DNA of 6,240 nt, from contig JAOUKJ010000258.1 of the NCBI GenBank assembly GCA_029882675.1, positions 1 through 6,240 of the forward strand, in the 5' to 3' direction. Origin of the DNA: Cyclobacteriaceae bacterium (lineage in GTDB: Bacteria > Bacteroidota > Bacteroidia > Cytophagales > Cyclobacteriaceae). Both the position numbers and the translations under genes were made by a program. The notes beneath the pieces are model-generated. The model had not been told where the DNA came from, searched no databases, and saw only the letters and a program-made list of their open reading frames with translations. Positions 1 to 6,203 of the stretch are shown in pieces; position 1 is the stretch's first letter, and each line of letters starts with the position of its first letter.

Positions 1-728
1 TCAAAATTTACTTCCTCATAACTGGCCCAGTCAAGTTTTACCGCCCGCTTCGCCTCATCAACAGTGGCGTTAAAATACAAGAGAATTATTGGTAGCTGCG
101 AATCATTACACACGGCTGGATCACCAGTGCATATTCCGGCATCAACAGTGCCACTGCCAGTTACTACCGAACCGGTGCCTGTATCCAGCGTTCCATCAAT
201 CGTCAGAGAACCGTCCACGTCTAAACTTGTATTCGTTCCGGCCGTCATATCACCACTTACATCCATAGTCCCGGCCACGTCAAGGGAGCCTCCATTGTTA
301 ATAGTAACATCTCCGTTAATGATCAGGCTACCTGTGATATTTACCGTCAGTATCAGGTTATTGTTAATAATGAGATTACCATTGATGATTAAATCTCCAA
401 AGATATTTAATACTGTATTGTTGTTGGTGATGAAAAAGGCATCCAATCCCCCATTGTCTGCGGTAAAGGTAACTCCGGTGTTAATGGTCATCGTGTTACC
501 ATTACCCATATCCATGGTTTTGACAGTCACATCAGAAGCCACGATCACCTCACCTGTATTATTGATCATGTTAACATCATCACTTGTCGTACCCGGAACA
601 CCTCCTACCCAAATACCCGTGTCTGACCATACACCGGCAGTATCAATGCTTTTTGCTAAGGCAAAAACCAAAAGCGGCACCAACAGAACCGCTGCAAATA
701 ATATATGCCTGAAAAAGTAGCCGCGCAT
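1..728 (-). CDS. Secreted beta-solenoid-like repeat protein, probable T9SS cargo (3' end cut off by window)
   Basis: The frame is open from ATG at 728-726 to the window edge, giving 242 visible residues without a stop. Residues 1-25 form a signal peptide: basic start (MRGYFFRH), long hydrophobic core, and an ALA|KS cleavage site. Residues 34-100 begin with a WSDTGIWVGGVPG segment typical of secreted Bacteroidota solenoid proteins. Residues 104-198 contain short imperfect repeats of the form G-[DS]-[LV]-x-[IV]-[ND]-G, for example GDLIING, GSLIINGD, GSLTIDG, which suggest a right-handed beta-helix. Residues 212-242 (LPIILLYFNATVDEA...VKLDWASYEE) match the LPVELLxFxA module that in Bacteroidota usually comes just before a type IX secretion C-terminal domain; that domain would lie beyond the edge. 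Residues C200 and C207 could form a disulfide. Surface location and structural or adhesive role are inferred; no enzymatic motif is visible. Confidence 0.85.
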   Translation of the reverse strand, partial: MRGYFFRHILFAAVLLVPLLVFALAKSIDTAGVWSDTGIWVGGVPGTTSDDVNMINNTGEVIVASDVTVKTMDMGNGNTMTINTGVTFTADNGGLDAFFITNNNTVLNIFGDLIINGNLIINNNLILTVNITGSLIINGDVTINNGGSLDVAGTMDVSGDMTAGTNTSLDVDGSLTIDGTLDTGTGSVVTGSGTVDAGICTGDPAVCNDSQLPIILLYFNATVDEAKRAVKLDWASYEEVNF

Positions 729-908
729 GATCACAATGTATGTTTAAAATAATCCTTATACATGTTTCAACACACAACTTGCTGGATTGTTTTAAAAACA
801 CAAGCATAGTTTCTCTGTCGCTGCAACTTTCTGATCACCCGCCATATTGGCCAGGCGTGTTACCGATATATCAACTGTACTGCATTGAGCATACAAAACA
901 GGAGTAAT

Positions 909-941
909 AAAAAAGCGACACGGGTTATTTGCCCGTGCCGC
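909..941 (-). terminator. Rho-independent terminator (second of two, minus strand)
   Basis: On the minus strand a stem of GCGGCACGGG against CCCGTGTCGC (positions 941-932 and 924-915, one C/A mismatch) encloses a 7-base loop and is followed at once by six T (914-909). This is a standard intrinsic terminator. It lies about 60 bases beyond another terminator, so it may be a backstop for the lipoprotein gene or may end a separate short transcript. Confidence 0.75.
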
Positions 942-965
942 CAGTATTAGCTACTATTAACAGTG

Positions 966-995
966 TTTCTAAAATCCGCAAGCGGATTTTAGAAA
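966..995. repeat. Perfect palindrome with 14-bp arms
   Basis: TTTCTAAAATCCGC at 966-979 is exactly mirrored by GCGGATTTTAGAAA at 982-995, with AA between. Neither side has a T tract suited to a terminator. Because the arms are perfect and nearly without a loop, it could be a protein-binding site, a dispersed palindromic repeat, or a cruciform or RNA-processing element. The sequence alone does not decide. Confidence 0.8.
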
Positions 996-997
996 TT

Positions 998-1040
998 AAA
1001 GAAAAAGATGTTTTCCATCCCCATGGGGCGGGAAAACATC
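998..1040 (-). terminator. Rho-independent terminator of the lipoprotein gene
   Basis: On the minus strand GATGTTTTCC (1040-1031) pairs with GGAAAACATC (1016-1007). A CCCC/GGGG inner stem (1028-1019) sits above a small internal mismatch. The tract TTTTTCTTT follows directly (1006-998). It lies about 105 bases after the lipoprotein stop codon and is correctly oriented to end that transcript. Confidence 0.8.
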
Positions 1041-1084
1041 TAACTTGAATAAGTGAGTGACTTTTAGATTAAAAACGAAGTCTT

Positions 1085-1124
1085 CGGTTATATTTAAAAC
1101 ATTTTTAAATGTTTATGAAAACCG
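1085..1124 (-). other. Composite AT-rich hairpin just after the lipoprotein stop codon
   Basis: An outer 5-bp stem (CGGTT at 1085-1089 with AACCG at 1120-1124) encloses an inner 8-bp stem (AAACATTT at 1097-1104 with AAATGTTT at 1107-1114). It begins about 20 bases past the stop codon on the minus strand. There is no T tract next to it; the nearest is TTTTT at 1075-1071, after a tiny CGAAGTCTTCG inverted repeat. It may stabilise the 3' end of the mRNA; that is inference. Confidence 0.4.
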
Positions 1125-1145
1125 CCTGCAGATTCAAGGGTGTTA

Positions 1146-1808
1146 CTAATAAGTCACTTTGAAATTTTTCTCAATATAAATGGCAACGTCATCAGCCAGA
1201 TTATTATTTCCATCATTATCATTGGGGCTGATTTCAATTATACCATTGCCATCGCCATCTGTTGCCGCAGAAAGATCCAGACCGTCAAGCACAAAATCAA
1301 TACCGAAGCTCAAGGCATTACCATTAACTACCAAATCGTTCAGGTTGGCTTGCAAACCAGGTTCGGTGTCATGCCACATCTCAAAAGGGGTTGTGCCAAT
1401 AGTACCTTTAATAAGGATAGTAATCTTATCCATCGGTGCTGCTTTACCACGCACCAGATCAAATTTAATTCTATCGTAAGTAGCATCAGGCAATGGGGCC
1501 TCAGGAATATTATCACCTGTTCCCTCTCCTAAGAGCAACAAATCGAAAGGCCCTAACAACGGCGCAATCTGAAAAGTATTGTCCGGCAGTAAAGGGTCGT
1601 TAGCAATCGTCCTGAAACGGACAGCTTCCAGATTAACTCTGAATTCTGTGATGGTCGCCCCCGTCACATTACTCGCTGAACTTGTAGTTGTTACCTGCAT
1701 CGTGCCATTACTAAATGCAGGGACGGGATCGTTGTTTTTGTTACATCCAAAAAACGTAGTCCCAAATCCGATTAAAACCAGCGTCAAAAAGTTAAATTGT
1801 TTATACAT
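1146..1808 (-). CDS. DUF4382-like lipoprotein
   Basis: The 220-residue product starts with a lipoprotein signal: MYKQF, a hydrophobic stretch, then FFGC with the lipidated cysteine at position 22, followed by the charged and polar NKNNDP. It should therefore be a membrane-anchored envelope protein. The body (about residues 35-170) is predicted beta-rich and resembles the DUF4382 pattern: an early strand with FRVNLEAVRFR (56-66), then PFDLLLLGEG (87-96), then LPDATYDRIKFDL (106-118), which corresponds to the family's 'idLL.L..G...l..g.Y.xirl' core. Residues 184-193 (DGDGNGIIEI) look like an EF-hand or dockerin-type calcium loop, followed by a second acidic Asn/Asp stretch (196-207). The gene stands alone: 166 bases separate it from the upstream gene and a terminator follows. 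No good Shine-Dalgarno sequence precedes ATG; the nearest AGAGGT is 16 bases away. The function is unknown. Confidence 0.85.
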   Translation of the reverse strand: MYKQFNFLTLVLIGFGTTFFGCNKNNDPVPAFSNGTMQVTTTSSASNVTGATITEFRVNLEAVRFRTIANDPLLPDNTFQIAPLLGPFDLLLLGEGTGDNIPEAPLPDATYDRIKFDLVRGKAAPMDKITILIKGTIGTTPFEMWHDTEPGLQANLNDLVVNGNALSFGIDFVLDGLDLSAATDGDGNGIIEISPNDNDGNNNLADDVAIYIEKNFKVTY

Positions 1809-1919
1809 ACTATATTTTTAAGTTACCTCTATAAATGCAGTCATCTGACAAATGGTAACCTGGCAAAACAGTATATAGTTATTTGACAGGGTTAATTTAC
1901 GTTGATTAATTTAATGGAT

Positions 1920-1950
1920 AAAAAACGGGCAGGTTTGTATTCTATAGCCC
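1920..1950 (-). terminator. Weak terminator candidate after the DUF2279 gene
   Basis: On the minus strand GGGC (1950-1947) can pair with GCCC (1930-1927) across a 16-base loop, followed after one base by six T (1925-1920). The stem is only 4 bp, so termination would be inefficient and read-through into the lipoprotein gene is plausible. Confidence 0.3.
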
Positions 1951-1957
1951 AAACTTA
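1950..1957 (-). promoter_or_regulatory. Possible Bacteroidota-type -7 box (TAAGTTTG)
   Basis: The minus-strand octamer TAAGTTTG matches the Bacteroidota -7 consensus TAnnTTTG. No TTTG is visible at the usual -33 spacing; the nearest TTG is about 26 bases upstream. If used, it would start the lipoprotein transcript near 1943, with a leader of about 135 bases. Confidence 0.28.
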
Positions 1958-1974
1958 GGCATGATGGTTAAAAA

Positions 1975-2880
1975 TTAATAATACAATCCCCTGAATTTTA
2001 TCCCTTCCACCCGATTGAATTCGATGGACGGAAAAGGTACTTTGAGCATATTGACATAGCGAAACAGTTTAGCCACCCACAGCCGCTTTACCGGAATACG
2101 GGTCAGATCAACATCCATTGATACGAGCCACTGTCTGTATCTTTCAAGTGTGGGAAAAGGCTTGCCACGATACCATGTAGGGTTTTCAAATTCCTTGATC
2201 ATCCCGTTGCCACTGTATCCTATAGCCAGGTTGAGCCAGGGAGGTATTTTTTTGATACTTGTCATTTTTTGCATATTCAAAGACAACCAATGTGTGTGTC
2301 CGTTATAATCGAGAAAGAAATTCTCCAGGGGGGTTTCCCCAAGTATCGTATGATATTTGGGATAAATACTTGGTGAATAAGAAAATTTCATCAGTACTAC
2401 CTGCTCGTCAAGAAAAGCTTCCTGTACGGTAAATAATGTTGTTCCCAAAGTATTGGCAAGCATATCGGGCCATGAAAATCCCCACCCATCGTATAACCCA
2501 TCGAATATTTCTATAGGTGTTTGAAAAACGAGTCCCATAGGCGCACCGAACATCAGCGCCTGCTTTTTCTTTACTCCTGCCCAACGTAGTGCATAATAGG
2601 CATTATAGCTCTCATGATATGCCCCAAATGTGTGGCCGGCTTTGTCCATTTGGAGGTACCCTTTCATGTCGTTATAATAATGAAACGGCACCCGCTCTTG
2701 GTCGCTGTACCAGATGACCCCCAAAAACGATAATCCTGCTCCATATATGGCGGTTTCTGTTCCGGCTATAATATAGAGTCTCTTTTTGCTCAAACTGTCC
2801 GGGTAGTCGCCGGTAAACACCGGCTGTGAATTGCAGACAGCGGCAGAAAATACAACGGCTAAAAGTAAATATTTTTTCAT
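1975..2880 (-). CDS. DUF2279-family periplasmic or envelope protein
   Basis: The 301-residue product has a cleavable signal peptide at residues 1-18 (MKKYLLLAVVFSAAVCNS). C16 has Val at -1, so it does not fit a lipobox. A hydrophobic segment (34-57) is followed by MDKAGHTFGAYHESY (78-92), the DKxGHxxxxY signature of DUF2279, and by EIFDGLYDGWGFSWPDMLANTLGT (split as EIFDGLYDGWG 124-134 and SWPDMLANTLG 136-146), the conserved second motif. Conserved Asp, His and Glu in these motifs would suit a metal site or membrane-associated enzyme, but no biochemical role is established that I know of. The C-terminal half (160-301) is rich in aromatic and basic residues. The start is supported by AGGAAGAGG four bases before ATG. 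It follows the metallophosphoesterase-like gene by 17 bases, so both are probably cotranscribed. Confidence 0.85.
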   Translation of the reverse strand: MKKYLLLAVVFSAAVCNSQPVFTGDYPDSLSKKRLYIIAGTETAIYGAGLSFLGVIWYSDQERVPFHYYNDMKGYLQMDKAGHTFGAYHESYNAYYALRWAGVKKKQALMFGAPMGLVFQTPIEIFDGLYDGWGFSWPDMLANTLGTTLFTVQEAFLDEQVVLMKFSYSPSIYPKYHTILGETPLENFFLDYNGHTHWLSLNMQKMTSIKKIPPWLNLAIGYSGNGMIKEFENPTWYRGKPFPTLERYRQWLVSMDVDLTRIPVKRLWVAKLFRYVNMLKVPFPSIEFNRVEGIKFRGLYY

Positions 2881-2884
2881 ATTA

Positions 2885-2893
2885 CCTCTTCCT
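2885..2893 (-). promoter_or_regulatory. Ribosome-binding site of the DUF2279 gene
   Basis: AGGAAGAGG on the minus strand lies four bases before the ATG at 2880-2878. It is one of only two strong Shine-Dalgarno sequences here, and it sits inside the short gap after the preceding gene's stop, which supports operon translation. Confidence 0.65.
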
Positions 2894-2898
2894 ATGGT

Positions 2899-3327
2899 TT
2901 ACTTACCAGATCTTATCCTCAATGTTCGTGAAGACAAATTCGGTGAGTATTCTACTCCATACGATTTTCTGGAGTCCAACCCAAGCTCTTCCGGCGAGGA
3001 TCCCATCCATACACTATTCCTTCCCTGTATGGTAAGTGTGTCTGAATCGATTGTTACCTGCGCAAACAACGCGTCTTTGTACGGTGCCATCTTGGTGAGT
3101 TGTGGGTACTTTGTGTATTGTTCCCCTGAAAACAGGTCTTTCGTGGGGTATTTCTCCCCCAGCCACTGATAGCTCATGCTGTTGATGTCTATATAATAAA
3201 TGTCATTCTTCTCCCGGCACTCATCGATGTGGTTGTGACCGTTGAAACAAGCCATAATTTTCCTTTTCTTAAGGGACAATACAAGTGGTGAGGCCATTAC
3301 CGTACTCAAAAACGCTCTCCTTTTCAT
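2899..3327 (-). CDS. Truncated metallophosphoesterase-like protein: Tat signal joined to the C-terminal part
   Basis: The ORF encodes 142 residues. Residues 1-19 (MKRRAFLSTVMASPLVLSL) are a Tat-type signal (RRxFL), normal for exported Bacteroidota calcineurin-like phosphoesterases. Directly after it, residues 20-33 (KKRKIMACFNGHNH) and 34-60 (IDECREKNDIYYIDINSMSYQ...GEKY) match the part of such enzymes around the last metal motif GHxH. Residues 71-142, with SPEELGLDS (111-119) and LSSRTLRI (131-138), resemble their C-terminal tail. The family is usually around 300 residues or more and needs upstream DxH, GDxxD and GNH[DE] motifs; none is present. An in-frame deletion of very roughly 200 residues near 3258-3275 is the simplest explanation, so it is probably catalytically inactive. 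No good ribosome-binding site precedes the ATG. It shares a transcript with the DUF2279 gene. Family membership is from recalled motif patterns. Confidence 0.72.
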   Translation of the reverse strand: MKRRAFLSTVMASPLVLSLKKRKIMACFNGHNHIDECREKNDIYYIDINSMSYQWLGEKYPTKDLFSGEQYTKYPQLTKMAPYKDALFAQVTIDSDTLTIQGRNSVWMGSSPEELGLDSRKSYGVEYSPNLSSRTLRIRSGK

Positions 3328-3439
3328 CCTTTTGTAATGAACTGCTCCGGGGCAAAGTCCCGAAGTATCAAACAGAATTTGCTACACAATAATTGTTATT
3401 TCCGGCCAGCGGGTCGGGGAATTAAACCACTTTCTTATT

Positions 3440-3447
3440 CAAAAATA
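3440..3447 (-). promoter_or_regulatory. Possible Bacteroidota-type -7 box (TATTTTTG)
   Basis: TATTTTTG on the minus strand matches TAnnTTTG and lies between the operon terminator and the phosphoesterase-like gene, the place where a promoter is needed. A -33 TTTG is not evident, and the region is AT-rich, so a chance match is possible. Confidence 0.32.
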
Positions 3448-3480
3448 TCATTTTTTAGGAACCATTCCATTTAACCGGGC

Positions 3481-3510
3481 AAAAAAAAAGCGCCGTATTG
3501 CTACGGCGCC
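3481..3510 (-). terminator. Strong rho-independent terminator of the oxidoreductase operon
   Basis: On the minus strand GCGCCGTA (3509-3502) and TACGGCGC (3497-3490) form a perfect 8-bp stem with a GCAA tetraloop of the stable GNRA type, followed at once by nine T (3489-3481). It starts about 25 bases after the stop codon of the large subunit. Confidence 0.93.
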
Positions 3511-3534
3511 AAAGATATAGTCTGTTCTAACTCA

Positions 3535-5739
3535 TTAACCCAGCTCTATATCTTTAGTATTTTCAAGCTCCATAACAAAAGGCTGACGGTACAAACGCTT
3601 GCCGGTGGCTTTGTACAAAGCATTGGCCAGTGCGCCCTGTACCGGTGGTAGTGAAGGCTCACCCAGTCCGGTAGGATGGATGCCGTTCTCAACAAAGTAC
3701 GACTCAATTTCAGCGGGTGCTTCCGAGTGTCGGATAAGACGGTACTTGTCAAAGTTTTGCTGGTCAACCACCCCTTCCGTAAAAGTGAGCATCCCATACA
3801 TGGCGTGTCCTATCCCATCGATGATTCCACCTTCAATCTGATTGATGGCCCCGTCGGGATTCACAACGATTCCACAGTCGGAGGCGCACCATACTTTATG
3901 CACTTTGGGTTTGCCATCTTTTATCACGACATCCACCACCTGAGCCACATAGCTGTTGTGGCAGAAATAGGCCGACACGCCGCGGTGTACACCGGGTGTT
4001 TCTTTACCCCAACCGGCTTTTTCTTTAATCAGTTTTAAAACACCGGCAAATCTTTCGGCATCGTAATCGACCTCCTCGCCTACCTGGTCGTTTTTAGCAC
4101 GTTCGAACAGCTCAAGCCGGAACTCGATCGGGTCTTTGCCACAGGCCACGGCCACCTCATCAAGAAATGCCTGCTCAACACCGGCCATAAAGTTTGACCT
4201 TGGAGCACGCCATGCCCCGGTAGAGATGTTGGTATCCAGTTTGATGTTCTTGGCAGCATAGTGATCAATCGCACCCGCCGGGAAACGGTTGGCAAATACC
4301 GGTCCGCCATTACTGCCGGTTCCCACCACGGTCAGGGCCGTCATGTTGTTGTTTTCATCGATGGCCGCACGGTACGTTACTTTATAATCCGGGCGGTACG
4401 TACCCTGACCCATGTCGTCTTCCCGTGTATATACAAGTTTCACGGGGGCATTGATCTTTTTAGAAATCACTGCGGCCTCAATGCCAAAGTGGCCATAGAG
4501 CCGGCGACCAAAACCTCCGCCTATGCGCGTCATGGTCACTTCAACCTTTTCCTGGGGTAGCCCCAGTACTTTTGCTGCGGTTGTTCGCATATTCTCAGGT
4601 GTTTGGATGGGCCCGTGCAGTACGGCTTTGTCTGCGGTCACGTTCGCATAGAAGTTCATGGGCTCCATGGTAGCATGGGGCAGGAAAGGCGCTGTAAAAG
4701 TCCGTTCTATTACTTCTTTGGCCTTTTTGAAGGCCGCATCAGGATCACCATCCATGCGATCGGGTTTCTCGATCTTTCCATTTACAATGGCCTGCATTTT
4801 AGCATCATGGTCGGTGCTGTTCTCACCCGGGGTGTCCCACTCCCACTCGGCCTTCAGCGCCTTTTTGGCCTTCATCACGTTCCAGGTGGTCTCGCCTACT
4901 ACCACAATCAGCTCAGGAAAAGCGTTTACATCCGACCACGTCGTTTCAATATCTTCCGGGTAGGTGTTGATGGTAAACACGTCTTTAATGCCTGGTATGG
5001 TCCGGGCTGCCGAATCATCAAAACTTTTTAGTTTCATGCCAAATGCCGGGGCATGCGTAATCATGGCGATTTGCATACCTTCGGTCTTGTAATCCAGCCC
5101 GTATTGCGGTTCACCGTTCACAATCTTGTCGATATCCACATTAACACGCGATGTGCCAATGATCTTAAAGTCTTTGGGGTCTTTCAGTGCCACTTCTTCT
5201 GGCAGGGCGATGTCCTGTGCTTTGGGTGCAATTTCCCCATACCCTGCGGATTTACCGCTAGCGGCGTGGCTAATTACCCCTTCTTTGGTGGTGATCTCGT
5301 CCACAGCCACCTGCCATTCGCGGGCTGCGGCTTCCATCAACATGCGTCTGGCAGCAGCACCGGCGGTACGCAGACTGGTCCATCCCTGACGAATGGAGTC
5401 ACTACCCCCGGCCAACTGGCGGGTGTATTTTTCCGTATCCAGGGGCGCCTGTTCTACAATGACGTTCTCCCAGTTGATGTCGAGCTCTTCTGCCACAATC
5501 ATGGGCATAGAGGTCTTCACCCCCTGTCCTACTTCGGGATTGGGCGACATGATAGTCACCATACCATTCGCGGCAATTTTTATAAAGGCATTAGGTTCCA
5601 GCACGATCTCAGCCACTTCTTCGGCCGTTTGGCCATCGGGTGTACAGCCTGCCCAGTTAAAACCGAGGAAAAGTCCCCCGCCTACCATGCCACTGGCTTT
5701 TATAAAGCCCCTTCTGTTGAGTTTTATCTTTGTTGTCAT
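3535..5739 (-). CDS. Xanthine dehydrogenase family molybdopterin-binding subunit (isoquinoline 1-oxidoreductase beta type)
   Basis: The 734-residue product is the catalytic subunit of a molybdenum hydroxylase that would insert a hydroxyl group from water into a heterocycle or aldehyde. Length and architecture fit the IorB-type branch. Residues 7-17 (LNRRGFIKASG) are a Tat motif followed by a hydrophobic stretch to residue 31. PEVGQGVKTSMPM (68-80) is typical of this branch. RIGGGFGRR (405-413), GAWRAPRSNF (508-517) and EGGIIDGIGHAMYG (636-649) are molybdopterin-binding motifs, and GLGEPSLPP (691-699) carries the expected catalytic glutamate E694. C32 in NWAGC resembles a lipobox but has Trp at -3, so lipidation is uncertain. 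The start overlaps the stop of the small subunit (ATGA) and has GGAGGAG in front, indicating translational coupling. The true substrate cannot be read from sequence. It probably acts in the periplasm after folding in the cytoplasm with its cofactor. Confidence 0.96.
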   Translation of the reverse strand: MTTKIKLNRRGFIKASGMVGGGLFLGFNWAGCTPDGQTAEEVAEIVLEPNAFIKIAANGMVTIMSPNPEVGQGVKTSMPMIVAEELDINWENVIVEQAPLDTEKYTRQLAGGSDSIRQGWTSLRTAGAAARRMLMEAAAREWQVAVDEITTKEGVISHAASGKSAGYGEIAPKAQDIALPEEVALKDPKDFKIIGTSRVNVDIDKIVNGEPQYGLDYKTEGMQIAMITHAPAFGMKLKSFDDSAARTIPGIKDVFTINTYPEDIETTWSDVNAFPELIVVVGETTWNVMKAKKALKAEWEWDTPGENSTDHDAKMQAIVNGKIEKPDRMDGDPDAAFKKAKEVIERTFTAPFLPHATMEPMNFYANVTADKAVLHGPIQTPENMRTTAAKVLGLPQEKVEVTMTRIGGGFGRRLYGHFGIEAAVISKKINAPVKLVYTREDDMGQGTYRPDYKVTYRAAIDENNNMTALTVVGTGSNGGPVFANRFPAGAIDHYAAKNIKLDTNISTGAWRAPRSNFMAGVEQAFLDEVAVACGKDPIEFRLELFERAKNDQVGEEVDYDAERFAGVLKLIKEKAGWGKETPGVHRGVSAYFCHNSYVAQVVDVVIKDGKPKVHKVWCASDCGIVVNPDGAINQIEGGIIDGIGHAMYGMLTFTEGVVDQQNFDKYRLIRHSEAPAEIESYFVENGIHPTGLGEPSLPPVQGALANALYKATGKRLYRQPFVMELENTKDIELG

Positions 5740-6203
5740 GCTACTCCTCCATTCTTTATAGCCGTTTTAATGGCTGCTTTGATACGCATATAAGACCCAC
5801 AGCGGCAGATGTTGCCATCCATGGCCTTTTCTATTTCTTCATCTGTCGGATTGGGGTTGGACTTGAGCAGTCCGGCCGCATTCATAATCTGACCGGCCTG
5901 ACAGTACCCACACTGTGGTGTGTCGTGTTCTTTCCATGCCTCCTGCAGGGCCTTGCCACCGTTTCCGGCCAGCCCTTCGATGGTCACAATTTTTTTATTT
6001 TCTGCCCCTTTGGCAGGCAGTGAACAAGACCTGACAGCCATGCCGTCAATGAGAACGGTACATGCGCCACACTGGGCCATGCCGCAGCCAAACTTGGTAC
6101 CAACCAGCCCTACATGTTCGCGGATGGCCCACAAAAGCGGGATGTCCTCCTCTACGTCGATCCGGTAGTCTTTACCATTTACCTGAAGTGATATTGATGC
6201 CAT
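5736..6203 (-). CDS. [2Fe-2S]-binding small subunit (isoquinoline 1-oxidoreductase alpha type)
   Basis: The 155-residue product is the electron-transfer subunit of the molybdenum hydroxylase encoded next to it. The N-terminal plant-ferredoxin-like domain has C40, C45, C48 and C60 (CGMAQCGAC...RSC) for one [2Fe-2S] cluster. The C-terminal helical domain has C98, C101, C133 and C135 (CGYC ... ICRCG) for the second; all eight ligands are present. The length is typical for IorA-type proteins. It has no signal peptide, so it probably leaves the cytoplasm bound to the Tat-targeted large subunit. There is no FAD subunit gene on the downstream side, which fits two-subunit enzymes that pass electrons to a cytochrome or quinone rather than NAD; genes upstream are outside the window. 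ATG at 6203-6201 has no clear Shine-Dalgarno sequence, as is common in Bacteroidota. The promoter must lie mostly beyond the right edge. Confidence 0.96.
   Translation of the reverse strand: MASISLQVNGKDYRIDVEEDIPLLWAIREHVGLVGTKFGCGMAQCGACTVLIDGMAVRSCSLPAKGAENKKIVTIEGLAGNGGKALQEAWKEHDTPQCGYCQAGQIMNAAGLLKSNPNPTDEEIEKAMDGNICRCGSYMRIKAAIKTAIKNGGVA
5744..5750 (-). promoter_or_regulatory. Ribosome-binding site of the molybdopterin subunit gene
   Basis: GGAGGAG on the minus strand lies four bases before the ATG at 5739-5737 and inside the end of the small-subunit gene. It fixes the start and, with the ATGA overlap, points to coupled translation of the two subunits. Confidence 0.8.

Larger units (their letters stand above)
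729..1145. other. Non-coding region with several hairpins between two minus-strand genes
   Basis: I find no convincing gene in this 417-base gap on either strand. It is rich in inverted repeats. Read leftward from the stop of the lipoprotein gene they are a composite hairpin at 1085-1124 (outer stem CGGTT/AACCG, inner stem AAACATTT/AAATGTTT), a terminator at 998-1040, a perfect palindrome at 966-995, and a second terminator at 909-941. The last part, 729-908, should hold the promoter and leader of the repeat-protein gene. The nearest match there to the Bacteroidota -7 box TAnnTTTG is TATGCTTG at 808-801, which has one mismatch and a poorly placed -33 element, so I do not call it. Confidence 0.7.
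1809..1974. other. Intergenic region: promoter region of the lipoprotein gene
   Basis: These 166 bases hold no gene. They contain the leader of the lipoprotein gene, a possible -7 box (1957-1950) and a weak terminator-like structure (1920-1950). Confidence 0.6.
3328..3534. other. Intergenic region between the oxidoreductase operon and the next unit
   Basis: These 207 bases hold no gene. They contain the operon terminator (3481-3510), a possible -7 box (3447-3440), and a leader hairpin at 3345-3365 (CTTCGGG with CCCGGAG on the minus strand, 7-base loop, one G-T pair) that ends 17 bases before the start codon of the phosphoesterase-like gene. Confidence 0.6.

Noticed and set aside
64..720. Plus-strand open frame of 218 codons
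   Set aside because: It is antisense to the repeat protein. Its Pro/Val/Ser/Thr-rich low-complexity product mirrors the repeats, while the minus frame has a signal peptide and recognisable modules.
1085..1124. Third terminator after the lipoprotein gene
   Set aside because: The AT-rich hairpin has no adjacent T tract, so I list it only as a hairpin.
1140..1532. Plus-strand open frames opposite the lipoprotein gene
   Set aside because: They have no motif and no ribosome-binding site, and they overlap a convincing lipoprotein on the other strand.
2830..2838. Lipoprotein signal in the DUF2279 protein at C16
   Set aside because: The residue before Cys is Val and the preceding residues are Ala-Ala, which does not fit the [LVI][AST][GAS]C lipobox; an ordinary signal peptide is more likely.
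3345..3365. Riboswitch or attenuator before the phosphoesterase-like gene
   Set aside because: It is only one 7-bp hairpin without a conserved aptamer pattern or a competing structure.
5053..5793. Plus-strand open frame of 246 codons, with other long plus-strand frames at 3676-4038 and 4603-5031
   Set aside because: They lie antisense to the well-supported molybdopterin subunit gene, and their products are His/Cys/Phe-rich without family motifs.
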